64,000 nucleotides of DNA from Asterella californica (lineage: Eukaryota > Streptophyta > Marchantiopsida > Marchantiales > Aytoniaceae): NCBI GenBank assembly GCA_036924285.1, contig JAYKYS010000006.1, positions 22,976,001-23,040,000 of the forward strand. Reading direction: 5' to 3'. Within the stretch, counting starts at the first letter, position 1, and every line of letters starts with the position of its first letter. The translations under genes were made by a program, and so were the position numbers. The notes below the pieces were generated by a model. It did no database searches. It saw nothing but the letters and a program-made list of their open reading frames with translations, and was not told the DNA's origin. This document shows, one piece after another, positions 33,205-45,037 of this stretch.

Positions 33205-34320
33205 AAGCTCAATAGAAGTCTCGAAAGTCAACTAGAAGAAGGTGGGAAGATGGGAAGATGAGAAAAGACAGGGAAGAAGGGAAAATCCAAACAAGAGGAA
33301 CAAGATAAAGAGGAGAAATTAAAATTCTGACGGGCTTCTAGTCCGGATCTTGATTTACAAGCCATCCCTGCTTGTAGTAATTTGGGGAAGAAGACCACAA
33401 ATCTTGCTTACAGTTACACAGGCTTCCAGTCGAGGACGTCGATCTTCTGCTGTGGAAAGAAGGCTTCTTTCTTCTTCTATCTTTGCTCCGACTGCTCTGT
33501 CTTCAAGGACCACTCTCTCATAAGACAGTCCGTACATTGATCCGAAGTACTCCATTGGATGAGACAAGCTTGGACTCTACACAACTTCTAACAATTATCG
33601 CCACTCAAGAAGAAGGCTTCACATGCACAATTGGGTGTGAATTCAAGAAAATCCACTTCCCAGAAGACACAGACAAAGCTTCTACAATCAAATCCACAAT
33701 CTATTCTCTGAGAAGAAGGTACATTGGCTTTTGGAAGCTCACTCCATCTACTTCTTCTCCCTACTCCTCGACACACCAGCCTAGAAGCAAGACTGCACGA
33801 TGATGTTGTTTCCTGTTCTATGTTGTCTATTCTTATTCTACATCTTGCCGATCTCTTGTTGGGAGTGGAGGTACAGACCTACTCTAAAATTCTGTGGACG
33901 TAGTGTCTGTGTGTAGAATTGTGCATATTCGTACGTGTAGCAAAATGTGTGCGCATGTGTGCCTGAAATCTTACCCAAGCATCTACTTTATACTATCACC
34001 CTTGAGTCGTAAGAGGGAGATCCTCTCAAATCTCAACTCACAGCCAAGCAAAATGAGGCGCTGTCAGAAAGATAGCACCTCCCAAGCATTCGGTTCTCTT
34101 CTTTGTTTAGAACTGCTTTCCTACTCCTACCGTTGTCTATCTTGTCATATGGACAGTCACCTAAAAATACAGAGGGAGTTGCCTTTTCTTAAAATAAAGA
34201 TTCCATTTCTTATCAAAATTAGTCATATCAACTGACTACCTATGTCTACTGCCTACTCTTGACGTCAAGTGCGATCTCTACTAGATCCTCTCTTTCCTGA
34301 TCTCCTAATTCGGCTTCTGA
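33205..34320. other. Unassigned spacer between elements K and L
   Basis: No retrotransposon domain, repeat partner or convincing gene. Two short open stretches exist (33483-33803 and 33894-34235) but their composition (T/S-rich, no motif) gives no reason to call them genes. Probably old LTR or leader sequence of element L or its target. Confidence 0.4.
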
Positions 34321-36430
34321 TTGTGGTGCTTTTGGAAGGCGATCAAACTCGAAGAAGGTTGATGCTATAACTAGGATGGTAGACTGCAAGAATATCACAG
34401 AGGTTTGACGCTTTCTAAGAGCTTGTGTATTTTATCGTCTATCCATTTCTCACTATGCTCATGTTGCGGAACCTTTGTATGCATTATTGAGGAAGAGTAA
34501 GAGGTTCGTATGGAGAAGCTATGAATAGGTTGAAGGAGGTTCTGAAGTCTTCACATGTATTGAGAAGAGTAGACTACGGGTGTGGAAGACTTGTCATTGT
34601 CACAGTAGATACTAGTCCAAAGGCAATTGGTTGGACGATAAGTCAAGATGATGCGGATGGTATGCGATTTACCTCTAGGTTTGGAGCTAAGATCTTGACA
34701 GACTGACAACGAGATTATCCTCAGGTGAAGCGTGAGTTGTGGAGAGTGGTGACAGCGATGAAGACAGACCGTGAGTTTCTGATTGATGCTCATGTAGTCT
34801 TAGAGACATATTGTCTACCTCTACTAGGCATGATATCCAACTGTAACACGCCGGACATAGCGATGTTGGTTGGATTGCCTATATTAGAAGCTTGAATCCA
34901 TAGCTGAAGCATATGAAAGAGAAGGAGAATGTAGTTGCAGATATGTTGTCAAGGACTCGATTTGTAGACGAGGATGTCATGTTTTCTGAAGCTGAGGAAG
35001 AAGAGAGAAAGGATGCTCGGTGTCAGGTTGGTCGACGGGTTACAAACTTGGAGCCGTTGATGTTTAGAGAGGAGCTTTACACAAGTAGACTTCGTGATAT
35101 ATGATATTATCTGAGTTCGTCGGAGAGACAAGAGAAGTGGAGCAAAGTAGAGTTCAGAGAGATAAGAAAACAAGCTTACTTCTACGTGATGGATATCTTT
35201 GGAGACGGCCGCAGAGGAGAGATGAGATGTTCATACGAGTTGTGGACGATCTGCAGAGTAAGCAGTAACTAATGAAGGAGTTCCATGATATCTTGTGGAC
35301 CGGACATCGAGGGATTTGTGCCACCTACGTCAAGTTGAAGGAAATGTATTGGTGGAAAGGTCTGTATCGAGATGTGATGAACTACGTCAGTTCCTGCTTG
35401 CATTGTCAATTCTACTCAAAGATGCGGTATAGGGACGGTCTCGTGTCAACTTATCCGCTTTGCATTCACTTCCAGCAGGTTCTCGACTTGGTGGTAATGC
35501 CTCTGGGGTTATGGAATATGCGATATTTGGTTTTGGCTCGTGAGGATCTCTCCAACTTTGTGGAAGGACGAGCTCTAAGACCAAGACCACAGAGGGGATA
35601 TGTAAGTTTGTTCTTGAGGATATTATCTGTAGATCTGGGTCTGTATGAAGACTACAAGCAGATAAGGGAGAACTATGTGGCACAGAAGCAAAAGAGTGTG
35701 AAGCTCAAGCTTACTACTGCGATGAATCTAGAGGAGATTGACAAGAACGAACGAGGACATCCATCAATAGTTCAGGCTTTGGTGAAGACATGTGACGATA
35801 AGCATAAAGAGTGGCCTAGGTTACTCCCTTTTGCTTTATGGGCAGATAGAACAACTCATTGTTCTACTACAGGGTACATGCTTGTTGAGTTAATGTTAAG
35901 GCAGAAATCGATGATGCCAGCAAAAGAAGACTTTCCTACCTGGGTTACCTTACCATGGGAAGACAATATGGACCGTGTACAACTTCTCTCACTATGAATC
36001 AGACAGCTAGAATGTAGAGAAGAGGATCTCGTAAAAGCGCAACGAAGGTTGAAGACAGCTCGACTTGGGAACAAGGAGTGGTTTGATATGACTCATAAGC
36101 TTCGATCAAAACTGATACAAGTTGAGGACTGGGTGTTGGTATATGGCAGCACTTTGGAGAACCAACACTCTACAGTTCAGAAGTTTTCGAGGAGATGATT
36201 TGACCCATATCTTGTCTCAGTTGTACACCAGAATGTTACTTATTCTTTGCGAGAGCTAGATGACACGCCTTTAAGGGGCTGAAAAATGAGTGAAGTTATT
36301 CAGAAAGAGAGGGGAGACAGTGGAGCTAGCTGAGTCCTTAGGTTCTGAAGAGACAACAAGTACAAATGAAGACTTTTCCGAGACGATCGAGGAGAGTGAA
36401 GACGATTTGGAGAATCACGAGGACAAGTGA
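34321..36430 (+). pseudogene. Element L pol remnant: RT end, RNase H, integrase
   Basis: Starts abruptly inside the RT C-terminal region (FGRRSNSKKVDAITRMVDC). RNase H has VTVDTSPKAIGWTISQ, VKRELW, and ETYCLPLLG where the catalytic aspartate is tyrosine. Integrase (35272-35997 open) has HDILWTGHRG, CLHC, VLDLVVMP, but the ADRGEL region is scrambled by a frame change near 35580-35700; NLEEIDKNERGHPS keeps the glutamate. Later stops occur near 35997 and 36196. Closest relative in the window is K (shared QVGRR/QVGQQ and PLMFREE/PLPFNEE blocks). The 5' part is deleted. Confidence 0.87.
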
Positions 36431-36437
36431 CGGATTG

Positions 36438-36475
36438 ACACATACCAGAGGATGTGCAGATTTGGAGGGGGTGAA
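36438..36475 (+). promoter_or_regulatory. Pre-PPT hairpin and polypurine tract, element L
   Basis: ACACAT-accagagg-ATGTGC followed by GATTTGGAGGGGGTGAA directly before LTR J. Confidence 0.6.
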
Positions 36476-36965
36476 TGTTGTGTTGTAAGTGGGTCTCTAC
36501 AGTGAAAGTTAATTGCAGAGAGATTTTTTCTCTATTGTGTAAAGGAAGCTGCCCTGTAGTTTATCAAGTTGACCAAGAGCTAAGCTGGGGCGATGTTTGA
36601 CAAGCTGCCCCCTAGCTTGGATTGAAATATCACCTTGAAGGGTTCGAAAAGTTCCAGAATGCAAAGCTCGTCGAGTAGAACGACTCCATGCTTCTGGTTT
36701 TGACAAAAAGTGTTCTAAGTAATAGTTAGTATAGGTTTTAAGTCGTGAAAGATGCAAAAGAGGGGAATCTGTCGATTCCGGCTCGTGACTCAGACTTATG
36801 ATCTGACAGCTTGAGTGTGTAGGTGTTCGTGAATACTATAGTTTTGACTCTTCATTCATTAAAAATGGAGTTGTACAGAGAAGTTAGTGTAGAAAAAGCT
36901 AGTAAAGACTTTACAGAAAATTTTCTTCAGGAATAGAATATGTACAAATTGTTTTACCTTTGTGA
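36476..36965 (+). mobile_element. LTR J (3' LTR of element L), first part
   Basis: Begins TGTTGTGTTGTAAGTG after the polypurine tract. It is interrupted by element I at ACGG (36966-36969) and continues at 48881. It contains GCTAAGCTGGGG and AAGCTGCCCCCTAGCTTGG, phrases shared with LTR E. Confidence 0.65.
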
Positions 36966-37640
36966 ACGGTGTCGTGTGACGTGTTTTCTTATCTGGGAAT
37001 ACACCGGGTATCTACCTGTAGAGAGTATGTGTCGCACTCCGTGACTCAGAACCAGTGACCACCCAAACCTCTCTCTGATCTCCAAGTACACTTTGAACCT
37101 AACTCGCTCCGATATCCTCACGTCCTCTCGGCAGATCTCTCTCTTACTCGACTAGGAACAGAACCGGGGTAACAAGCACGGACAACCTGTTCCTGCCATC
37201 ACTGCAAGCACTCTTGGGTCTGCTGATCATCACTCCAGCCTCACCACAAGAGAAATACCAGCACTCCTAATAGAAAAGAAACCTAAGCGCAACGCCCGCA
37301 CACAAATCCAATCAAAACCAACTGGGCGTACAAACAGGCATGCGGGTATGGAGAGGATCCAAACACAGATAATACAGTCAACAACTCTCCATACCCATGA
37401 TCAAGTGCTCTGAAGCACTAGCAAAACCTCCAGGTCGACTTGTGTCAAAGAATCTTAACTCTTGCGCTTTTCGGAGCAAGAACCTCTCAACTTTACCTCG
37501 CTGTCACTCCTCAACCACAGCTCAGAATGAGATGAAACCAAGGCCAGCAGATAGCCTGTAGAATATTCTCTCTATTAAGGTAATACATGTAGAGAGATCA
37601 TCTTTGAGTTGGCATCTATGCCCTTCCAAAGTTTGTTGTT

Positions 37641-37995
37641 TCTTATAACATGATACTATTTCGACAGAACTTTGCTGTTCGATTCTCACAAACCACTCGA
37701 CAAAAATGGCTCAAACTTCTCAAGAAGCTAATGAGTCACCATCACTACCACTCTGTAAAGTTTCACCAGTAGATCCTCAACTAAACTCTCTAAATGATCC
37801 AAGCCCTTATCGCTGTTTTTATAACATGATACTATTTCGGTAGAACTTTGCTGTTCGATTCCTCACAAACCACTTGACCAAAACACCTCAAACTTCTCAG
37901 GAAGCTAATGTGTCACCATCACTATCACTCTATAAAATTTCACCAGCAGATCCTCAACCAAACTCTCGGAATGATCCAAGCCCTTTTCGTCAATG
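37641..37995. repeat. 177-bp tandem duplication in LTR I
   Basis: Two units (near 37641-37817 and 37818-37995) from TATAACATGATACTATTTCG to ATGATCCAAGCCCTT with scattered changes. Lies in the part absent from the 5' LTR. Confidence 0.85.
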
Positions 37996-38791
37996 ACACA
38001 AGACGATATGCAGACCTTGTGCACAAAAATAACGTTTCCCTTCAACCCAGTAATTCAAATGGTCTGAAATTTCACAGGTAGGTAGCTGACTGTATCTTCT
38101 CAGACCCTGTAAGGTTTCATAGCGAAATTCGATCTCAAACTCCCCATATCTCTCTCAATGTCTTCTGTTTACAATCGCTTACTATCATAGTCTCCGATTT
38201 GAGACACCCAACTTCAGCTGGCCATAACTTTTTCACTTCGGCTTGGAAACGATTGATCTCGGAATCCATCAGCAAGCCTATCTCAAGAGCTTTCCAGCAA
38301 CAGTCAATTCATCTCTAACAACCTCACAGAACTCCCAGAAAGTGAGAAAGATCTCACGGAAACGAAATTGATCACGAATTTGACCCCATCAGCTTCAATT
38401 GATTGAAACTTTCTCATCTGCGCTTCAAATCCAGCAACCATTGAGTCCACTGGCATCCTCGTCTCCCAAGCTTTCCAACCATATCTCACACCTCGTGAAT
38501 GGACCACGGGAAGTGCCTCTCACCCTCGAAAGCGTGAAAGGAACTTGGTAGAAGGTGATTGATCAAACTTTCGACCAATGAGAAACAAGTTGACAAAAAA
38601 GGGTTTTGTCTTCATTCACATGACAAACACACAAAGAACTAATTTTTATCCAAGAGTACCATTTAGACCTCAAAGTTTATATTGAACAAACTACAAACAC
38701 GTGCCGTTGACGATGCCGTCGGTCATGAAGCACGTAAACACGAAGTACAAACTACGCTCAATAGAGAGTCAGAATCTCGACTCTAAAACGG

Positions 38792-40812
38792 TATCGTGTC
38801 GGATATTTTGTGCGTGAAGGATGTCCAGGAAAACGCGAGGTTCCTGGCTGTGGAGATGCTGTGTGCCAAACAGAGACAAGACAGAGAAGAACAACCACAA
38901 AAAGGAATGCTGCGATATATACCACTCTGAAAGTATGTACACTGCCGATTCTTTCCCCTAACAGCACAAAACTGGGGAACAGACCAGAGCGGTCTGTAAC
39001 CTACTTCCGAAGCCCTAAAACAAACCCCTGAATCGCAACCCTAGCCTGAAATCGCCGAAGCGTAGCTCAAAGCAAGAGAAACTTCTCTTTGCTAACAACC
39101 AGAGCCACAACAGTATCACGCGATCCAAACCCAAGTCCAAATCACATCCACACACTAGCTCTTGGCTAAAGCTAGCTACCACAAGCCATACACAACCAAC
39201 TAAGTCCTTAACGAACTCAAAAGGACGAAACCTGTAGCAAAGGAACCGAAAAAGACCTATCTGGGAACTTTCTTCTTTCGCTGAACGGACTTCAGATGTC
39301 GATAGGGTCTCCTTCGCTGACTCCGTTGGCCCAAGAAACCTTCAGATCCGACTCCCGATAGTCGAGATATCGTCAATTTTCGGTCGCAGGTGACTGAACC
39401 TTCAAAAACTCCTCCCTGCGGCTTAAAACCGCTCACACCGCACAAACGGATCGTCCAAACTGATATCCGTCTTCGCTGGTAGGTAGATCTGGCTACCCTG
39501 AACCCAACAAGACTCCAAACAAGCCGTTTGGAGTTCCCCTTGCAAAACCACTCGAGAAATTTGGTCGCAGGTTGCAAAAAACTGACGTAAATCGGCTCCC
39601 TGCGGCTCAAATTCGCTCACCACACCCAAACCAACAATCCAATTCACTTACAGTCTTCTCCTATGCGTACATGAGGACTCCCTGATCGCGTAGGCACCAA
39701 GAACGAAGAGCTTGGCTCACCGATCGCGAAGAACAATCCAATCTCAGGTCGCAGGCGATGAAAACCTGACGCAAGCGCTTCCTTGCGAGCCAATTTCTCT
39801 CACAACTCTCAAACCGCCCGATAAAACTTTGTATCGTCTTCAATTTCCTGAAGAACTCGTTGTTCTGATCCCGATGGATCCAAGGACAGCAAGTTTGGAC
39901 TCCGGAACGGCCCGAACGGTCCAACTCTCCTTCACAGGTAACTGAAAACTCCAATTTTGCTCCCTGTGTCTCAATTTCACCCAGAACACACTCCCTGATC
40001 CGTCTCTTCCCAAACCGTTTGAACCAGTGCGTAGCCTGCACAGATCTGAACCCAACGACGCCTTGCGCGTTTGCATTGGACTTCCAAATCTCCCGCACCG
40101 TCCGCTGACAGGTTGCAGGTGCAAGCAAGCCCCTTAAGCAGCCCTCTTTTCACAGTCTCTGTACGTACAGTTCTCTCCTGAATAATAAGAAGCAGGCCCC
40201 TTGCGTCTTTGATATAACGCCTGGAGCCCTAAATACCCAGTCAGCAAGTAACTAGGGGCCTAGCTTGATTTTACCTTTTTCCGAATCGCATAACTTCTTC
40301 TCTGGATGTCCAAACGAAATAAACAAGATGCCCATGGAAAGCTGACAACGAGCTCTATCCATCTATGCAATAAAAGTAAAGATCCGAAGTTGCACCAAAA
40401 GCTCGTAAGCTGGGGCCTAGCTTGTTTTCTCCATCTTTCGAGTCCTGTAACTTCTTCACTATGCGTCTAAACGAAGTAGATGAAGTGCCTATGGAAAGAT
40501 GACAAGGAGCTCTATCCACTGGTGCGATAAGAACGAAGATCCGAAGTGGTGCCAAAAACCCGTAAGATGGGGCCTAGCTTATTTTCTCCATCTTTCGAGT
40601 CCTGTAACTTCTCCACTAGGCGTCCAAACGAAGTAGACAAAGTGCCTTTGGAAAGCTGACAAGGAGCTCTACACATCTATGCGATGAAAATGGAGATCTG
40701 AGATTGTGCCAAAATCCGTAAGCTGAGGCCTAGCTTGTCTTCTCATGAGTGTCTTTGGAGCGACAAGCATCGAAGTTTGTATTTCAAGTACGAGCCGGTC
40801 CACGACACGACA
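38792..40812. mobile_element. Solo LTR-like element H, copy 2
   Basis: 2021 bp, same TATCGTGTCGG / CACGACACGACA ends as H1, flanked by ACGG (38788-38791 and 40813-40816). The empty site is preserved in the other LTR of element I at 48193-48196, which proves the boundaries to the base. It cuts LTR ORF2 of the 3' LTR. Confidence 0.9.
40255..40740. repeat. 157-bp tandem repeat inside H2 (three units)
   Basis: GGGGCC-type unit starts at 40255, 40412, 40569 and 40725 (last partial). H1 has two full units. Confidence 0.85.
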
Positions 40813-40816
40813 ACGG

Positions 40817-40998
40817 TTGACAATAAATGGAACTACAAAAGGAACAGATGAAGCTATTATCTGGTTGTAATAATCCTCACCGAAGTTCCTCACGATAAAC
40901 TCACGATGCGCCATCTTTGGTCGACTGTAACATAGTATTTTGATCCAAGTGTTGAACGGAACTCTCGCTGGAAAGTTCAGATCCAATAGAGGATCCAT
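40817..40998 (-). pseudogene. LTR ORF2, 3' LTR of element I, cut by H2
   Basis: ATG at 40998, 6 nt after the ORF1 stop. It reads MDPLLDLNFPARVPF and VVRNFGEDYYNQIIASS-like core (IVRNFGEDYYNQII), then stops being coding at the H2 insertion. The last codons and stop lie at 38758-38787 on the other side of H2. Confidence 0.75.
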
Positions 40999-41004
40999 AC
41001 CACA

Positions 41005-41184
41005 TCAGAGCAAGATGTAGACAGTAAGATTCCAAACAGCGTCGTAAGTGACAATGGGAAGAACGATAGGATCCGGAGTAGCCATCATCGCAGTCATAAA
41101 CGATTCTCCCCAATGAGCTACCATAAATACTCGAAAGTGATCTCGCGAGAGACAATGGATCTTAATGACGGGTTCTCCGTTCAT
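41005..41184 (-). CDS. LTR ORF1, 3' LTR of element I (shortened in frame)
   Basis: 59 codons from ATG at 41184. It is identical in plan to 48385-48600 but lacks 36 bp (12 codons) near the N-terminus, an in-frame loss. End motif IVLPIVTYDAVWNLTVYILL. Confidence 0.6.
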   Translation of the reverse strand: MNGEPVIKIHCLSRDHFRVFMVAHWGESFMTAMMATPDPIVLPIVTYDAVWNLTVYILL

Positions 41185-41476
41185 GCCTACCACTCGCACT
41201 GCCGCTTACTTCATCCGATGATACTGATCACACTCACACTAGACTTGGATACTCTACACTTTATATCTCAAGCTCCGCGCACCTCTCTTCTTATACATCA
41301 ACCTCGCATGCGACGACAAGAGTACTACTCTTATCTCCACTCAGCGGAGAGTACACGGATCGTCCACATGGAGCCTTATCTTTTGACACGATAAGGTCCC
41401 AGTGGCTCCTCAACACCAAACACGTATGATAAGGATAGGTGGTGGTTTCACACCTTAGCCAATCCACAACACGACA

Positions 41477-41514
41477 TCCACCCCCTCTAAACCTGTGCAT
41501 CCTCCGGTATGCAC
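41477..41514 (-). promoter_or_regulatory. Pre-PPT hairpin and polypurine tract, element I
   Basis: On the minus strand GTGCAT-accggagg-ATGCAC then GGTTTAGAGGGGGTGGA against the LTR. Stem bases differ from A and B in a compensatory way. Confidence 0.75.
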
Positions 41515-41541
41515 CAACCTAATCATACGTTATGGTTGGCA

Positions 41542-44500
41542 TCATACCACTTCTTCCTCATCTTCTTCTTCATGAGCCTCCTCCTCCAACTCTACACTGT
41601 CATCTGGACTCTCATCTTGATCTTGAGAGAGATCAAACTCGGTACTGATCTCCTCAATGTCTAGGTCCTCATCTCGCCGCTTAAAGAGTTTTATCCGTTT
41701 TCCTGCAATCGGAACTTTAAGCCGTGCACCATCCAACTCACGTAGCACGTATGTGACGTTGTCATGATTACGAACAACCACGTAAGGTCCAAACCAGCGT
41801 TTAGAAAACTTTCTCAACGCTCTATGCTGGTTGTCCAAGCTGCTATCGTATACCAACACCCAATCATCTTCCTGGATCTTCTTCGGTCGTAGTCGATGTC
41901 GCTTATCAAATCTGTCTTTGTTCTTCAAGCGAGCTTTTCGTAACCGTTCTAGAGCTAGCTCCACATCCTCTTGTCTCTGCTCCAACTGACGAATCCTAAG
42001 AGCGAGAAGATCCTCTCTAGAGAGATTATCTTCCCAAGGTAGAACACTCCAAGTAGGTATTTGCTCTTCGATAGGCATGATCGGTTTTTGCCCTTGCATT
42101 AGTTCTGTTGGCATGTACCCGGTCACCGAGCTATGAGTTGTACGATCGGCCCATAGAGCAAATGGTAGAAGCCTTGGCCATTATCTCACCCTTCCGTTGC
42201 AAGCTTTCACAATCGCTTTCCTGATGGGAGGATGGCCACACTCACTCTTCGCATTTCCTTCTAGGTTGTAAGCCATGGTAAGAGCTAACTTGCTTCCCCG
42301 CCTCTTGAAGAACATATCAGCTTCGTGAGCATTCAGTTCTCCGTGGTCTGCTGTAATCTTCCCAACACATCTGTATCTGCAGATCACATCTTCAAGTAGA
42401 AATCTGCGCACCCCTTCTGTAGTGTTTGTGCGCAGAGCGCGTCCTTCGACTTGGTTCGATAGATCCTCTCGTGCCAAAACCAAGTATCTCATCTGCCATA
42501 TCCCAACCGGCATCGTAACCAGATCTACTACCCACTTGTAATGCATTGCAAGTGGATACGTAGGATGAAGCTCATCTCGATGCCGGATGTCAGAGTACAT
42601 CTGACAAGTTACACACGTCTCCACAAATCGCACTACATCTCTGTACATGTTACGCTACCAATATCTCTCTTTGAGTTTGGTAAAGGTGGCATAAATACCC
42701 CGATGTCTAGCCCATAAGCTCTCATGGAATTCTTGAATGAGCTGGGTTTGCATCTCTTGCTTACACACAACCCGTTGCGACATCTCGCCACTCCGCTTGG
42801 CGCGCTTTCACAGATAGCTCCCTTGTTGTATGTAGTTGTTAGCCTTCCTCCTGATCTGTTTGAACTGAGCATCATTCCATTCTGGTTGCTTGGTCAGCGA
42901 ACCAAGATAACGCCCAATGTCTAATCATTCTCCTTCGTATAGCTCCTCTATGAATGAGTTTTGATGTTCATTCATTCCCTTCTGAGCTCTACAAAAGACG
43001 GTCGTGCCTATATCCTCTGTGTCTTCTGTCAAATCCTCTTCATCCTCATATCTGGCCCTAGACAACATATCTGCTACCGGTTATCTTTTCCCGCTATGTG
43101 TCTAAATTCCGGATTCAACGACTTGATATAAGCAATTCATCGCAACATAGCGATATCAGGAGTGTTACAATTCGTAATCATCCCTAACAATGGCAAACAA
43201 TCCGTCTCCACTATCACCGGTGCTCCAATCAAATAGTACTTCTCAACTTTCATCGCAGTAACTACCCCCCATAGCTCTCGCTTTACTTGTGGGTAGTTTC
43301 GCTGTCGCTCACTCAACACTTTGGCTCCAAATCTGATTGCAAACCGGTTTTCATCCTCATCATCTTGTCCCATTGCCCACCCAATGGCTATCGGACTTGT
43401 ATTAACCGTGATTATCACGTGTTTGCCATCTTCATAACTCACTCTTCGTAGCACAAGTGGAGAAGACAACAACTGCTTCAGCTTTTGCACCGCTTCGATA
43501 TGCCTCTCCTCCCATCTGAACTTCGTGCTCTTCCGTAACAGACCATAGAGTGGATCTGATACATGAGCAAAATGAGGAATCCACACATGATAGAACACGC
43601 AAGCTCCTAAGAACCTTTGCACCTCTGTTGTCGAGCTACATGTGTCCTTCATCCGCTGTATGACATCCACCTTGTTAGGATCAGGTTTGCGACCAAACCA
43701 TCCGCACAAGTGCCCCACAATCACAACCTCACGAACTCCAAACGAAGATTTAGCACCCGATAGCGTCAAGTGAACCTCCCGAGCCGTGATAAAATCTGAT
43801 CACAATCTAGAATATGATCAGCCACAAATTTTCGACACCCCCTCTGATTGACTCTCTCATCTTTCTGCTCCTCTACACATCCTTTGATTGGAATGTCATC
43901 TAAGAAAGGCATGGTCTTCTCCGGGATGAAGTCTCGAAGAATTTTGTTCATCCCGTTCATCATGTGTGCAACAGAATTTGTTGCCCTCTGCGGCAATGTG
44001 CACATCCTTATCAAACCCAACGGCGTCCTCATAGTAGTGACGTCTCTACTCCTTTCAGCAAGCTGAAACTGATCGTATCCAGAGTAGAGGTCTCCTATCG
44101 AGTAAATGGCTCTACCAGCGAATGCTTCAGCAAACTCTCCCACGATAGGTCCGATCCTCGTATTTTTGATGGTCACCTCATTCATCGGTTGCATATCCTG
44201 AATGAACCGTAGCGCTCTGCTCTTCTTCGGCACTGTAAACCAACGGCTGGAATACGGTGCAAACGATGGCTCAAGGATTCTCATCCGCATCTTCTCCTTT
44301 AGAAGCTCCATAAGCTTAGGCAGATGTGCCCTAGGTACGGGAATTGGTCTTAAGTCCCAAGTCGTATGCGGTACCGTAAATATGATCATCGGTGCTACAA
44401 CGCTTGGATCTACACACCCAATTTCTGAAGGCTCAAAAGCAAAAGTTTCCCCATGCCTACTTAACATCTCCTTGAACTCCCTCTCCTCAGCAGGTAGAAG

Positions 44501-44887
44501 AAAGTCGGTAGAACCAACCTTCAACTCCTTGAGCGTAGCTTCTGTAAACTTGTGACCTATTTGATCAAGATACCGTAAGCTCTTCTCCTTTGAGGCTTGT
44601 TGAACTCGTTGGTCAGAGTCGTTAGGTAGCGGTTGTGCAACCGGCTTTACCTTTATATCCACCGTTTTATACTTGGTCTCAACTCTGACTTCAGGTATCT
44701 GGAATGACTCTATAGCCGAGTAAAGCTCCATAGAACGTATGTAGACAACTTGATCTTCATTCCCTTGCTCAGCCTTGCGAAGCTCTTCCAAAGGATCATC
44801 CAAATCCATCTCCATGTAAACGCCCTCTATCTTATCCTCCTCACTAAGCACACCAACTCTTTTTAGATCTTTTTGGGTTCTTTGCAC
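41542..44887 (-). pseudogene. Element I pol: RT, RNase H, integrase
   Basis: RT frame 44887-43766 has SSRWFTVPKKSRALRFIQD, SGYDQFQL, CTLPQRATNS and catalytic FLDDIPIKGC. A frameshift near 43767 enters RNase H, where the first catalytic aspartate is asparagine (TVNTSPIAIGWAMGQ) but KRELW and ETDCLPLLG remain; TGA at 43137-43139 follows. Between 43136 and 42650 several stops and a short loss occur. Integrase at 42648-42181 has CVTC, WVVDLVTMP, ITADHGELN and NLEGNAKSECGHPP. The open C-terminal frame 42126-41542 ends in a run of acidic residues (EEEAHEEEDEEEVV). All catalytic parts are recognisable, none complete. Confidence 0.92.
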
Positions 44888-45037
44888 AGCTTTCTTCTCT
44901 CATTTCTAAAGATCAGCAAGCTGTGTATACACAGAAAATCCACTCTCTGAAATATCTCACCACTCCTGTACAAAAGGCACTATCCTTCTCCAACGAGAGT
45001 ACCTTCTCTTGTGTATCGGTACCACTATACTCTCGCT

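Larger units (their letters stand above)
36970..41476 (-). mobile_element. Element I 3' LTR, interrupted by H2
   Basis: On the minus strand starts TGTCGTGTTGTGG at 41476 and ends CACACGACA at 36970. Without H2 it is about 2.48 kb. The segment 37629-38725 is missing from the other LTR, which otherwise matches end to end, so the other copy has probably lost about 1.1 kb. Confidence 0.9.

Noticed and set aside
33201..33210. Shared ACGGAAGC after K and I as a common attachment site
   Set aside because: The match beyond the 4-bp duplication is only four bases and other insertions do not share it; it is better explained by the ACGG target preference.
33483..34235. Two open stretches of about 106 and 113 codons
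   Set aside because: Low-complexity S/T/L composition, no domain, no repeat partner; length is within chance for this base composition.
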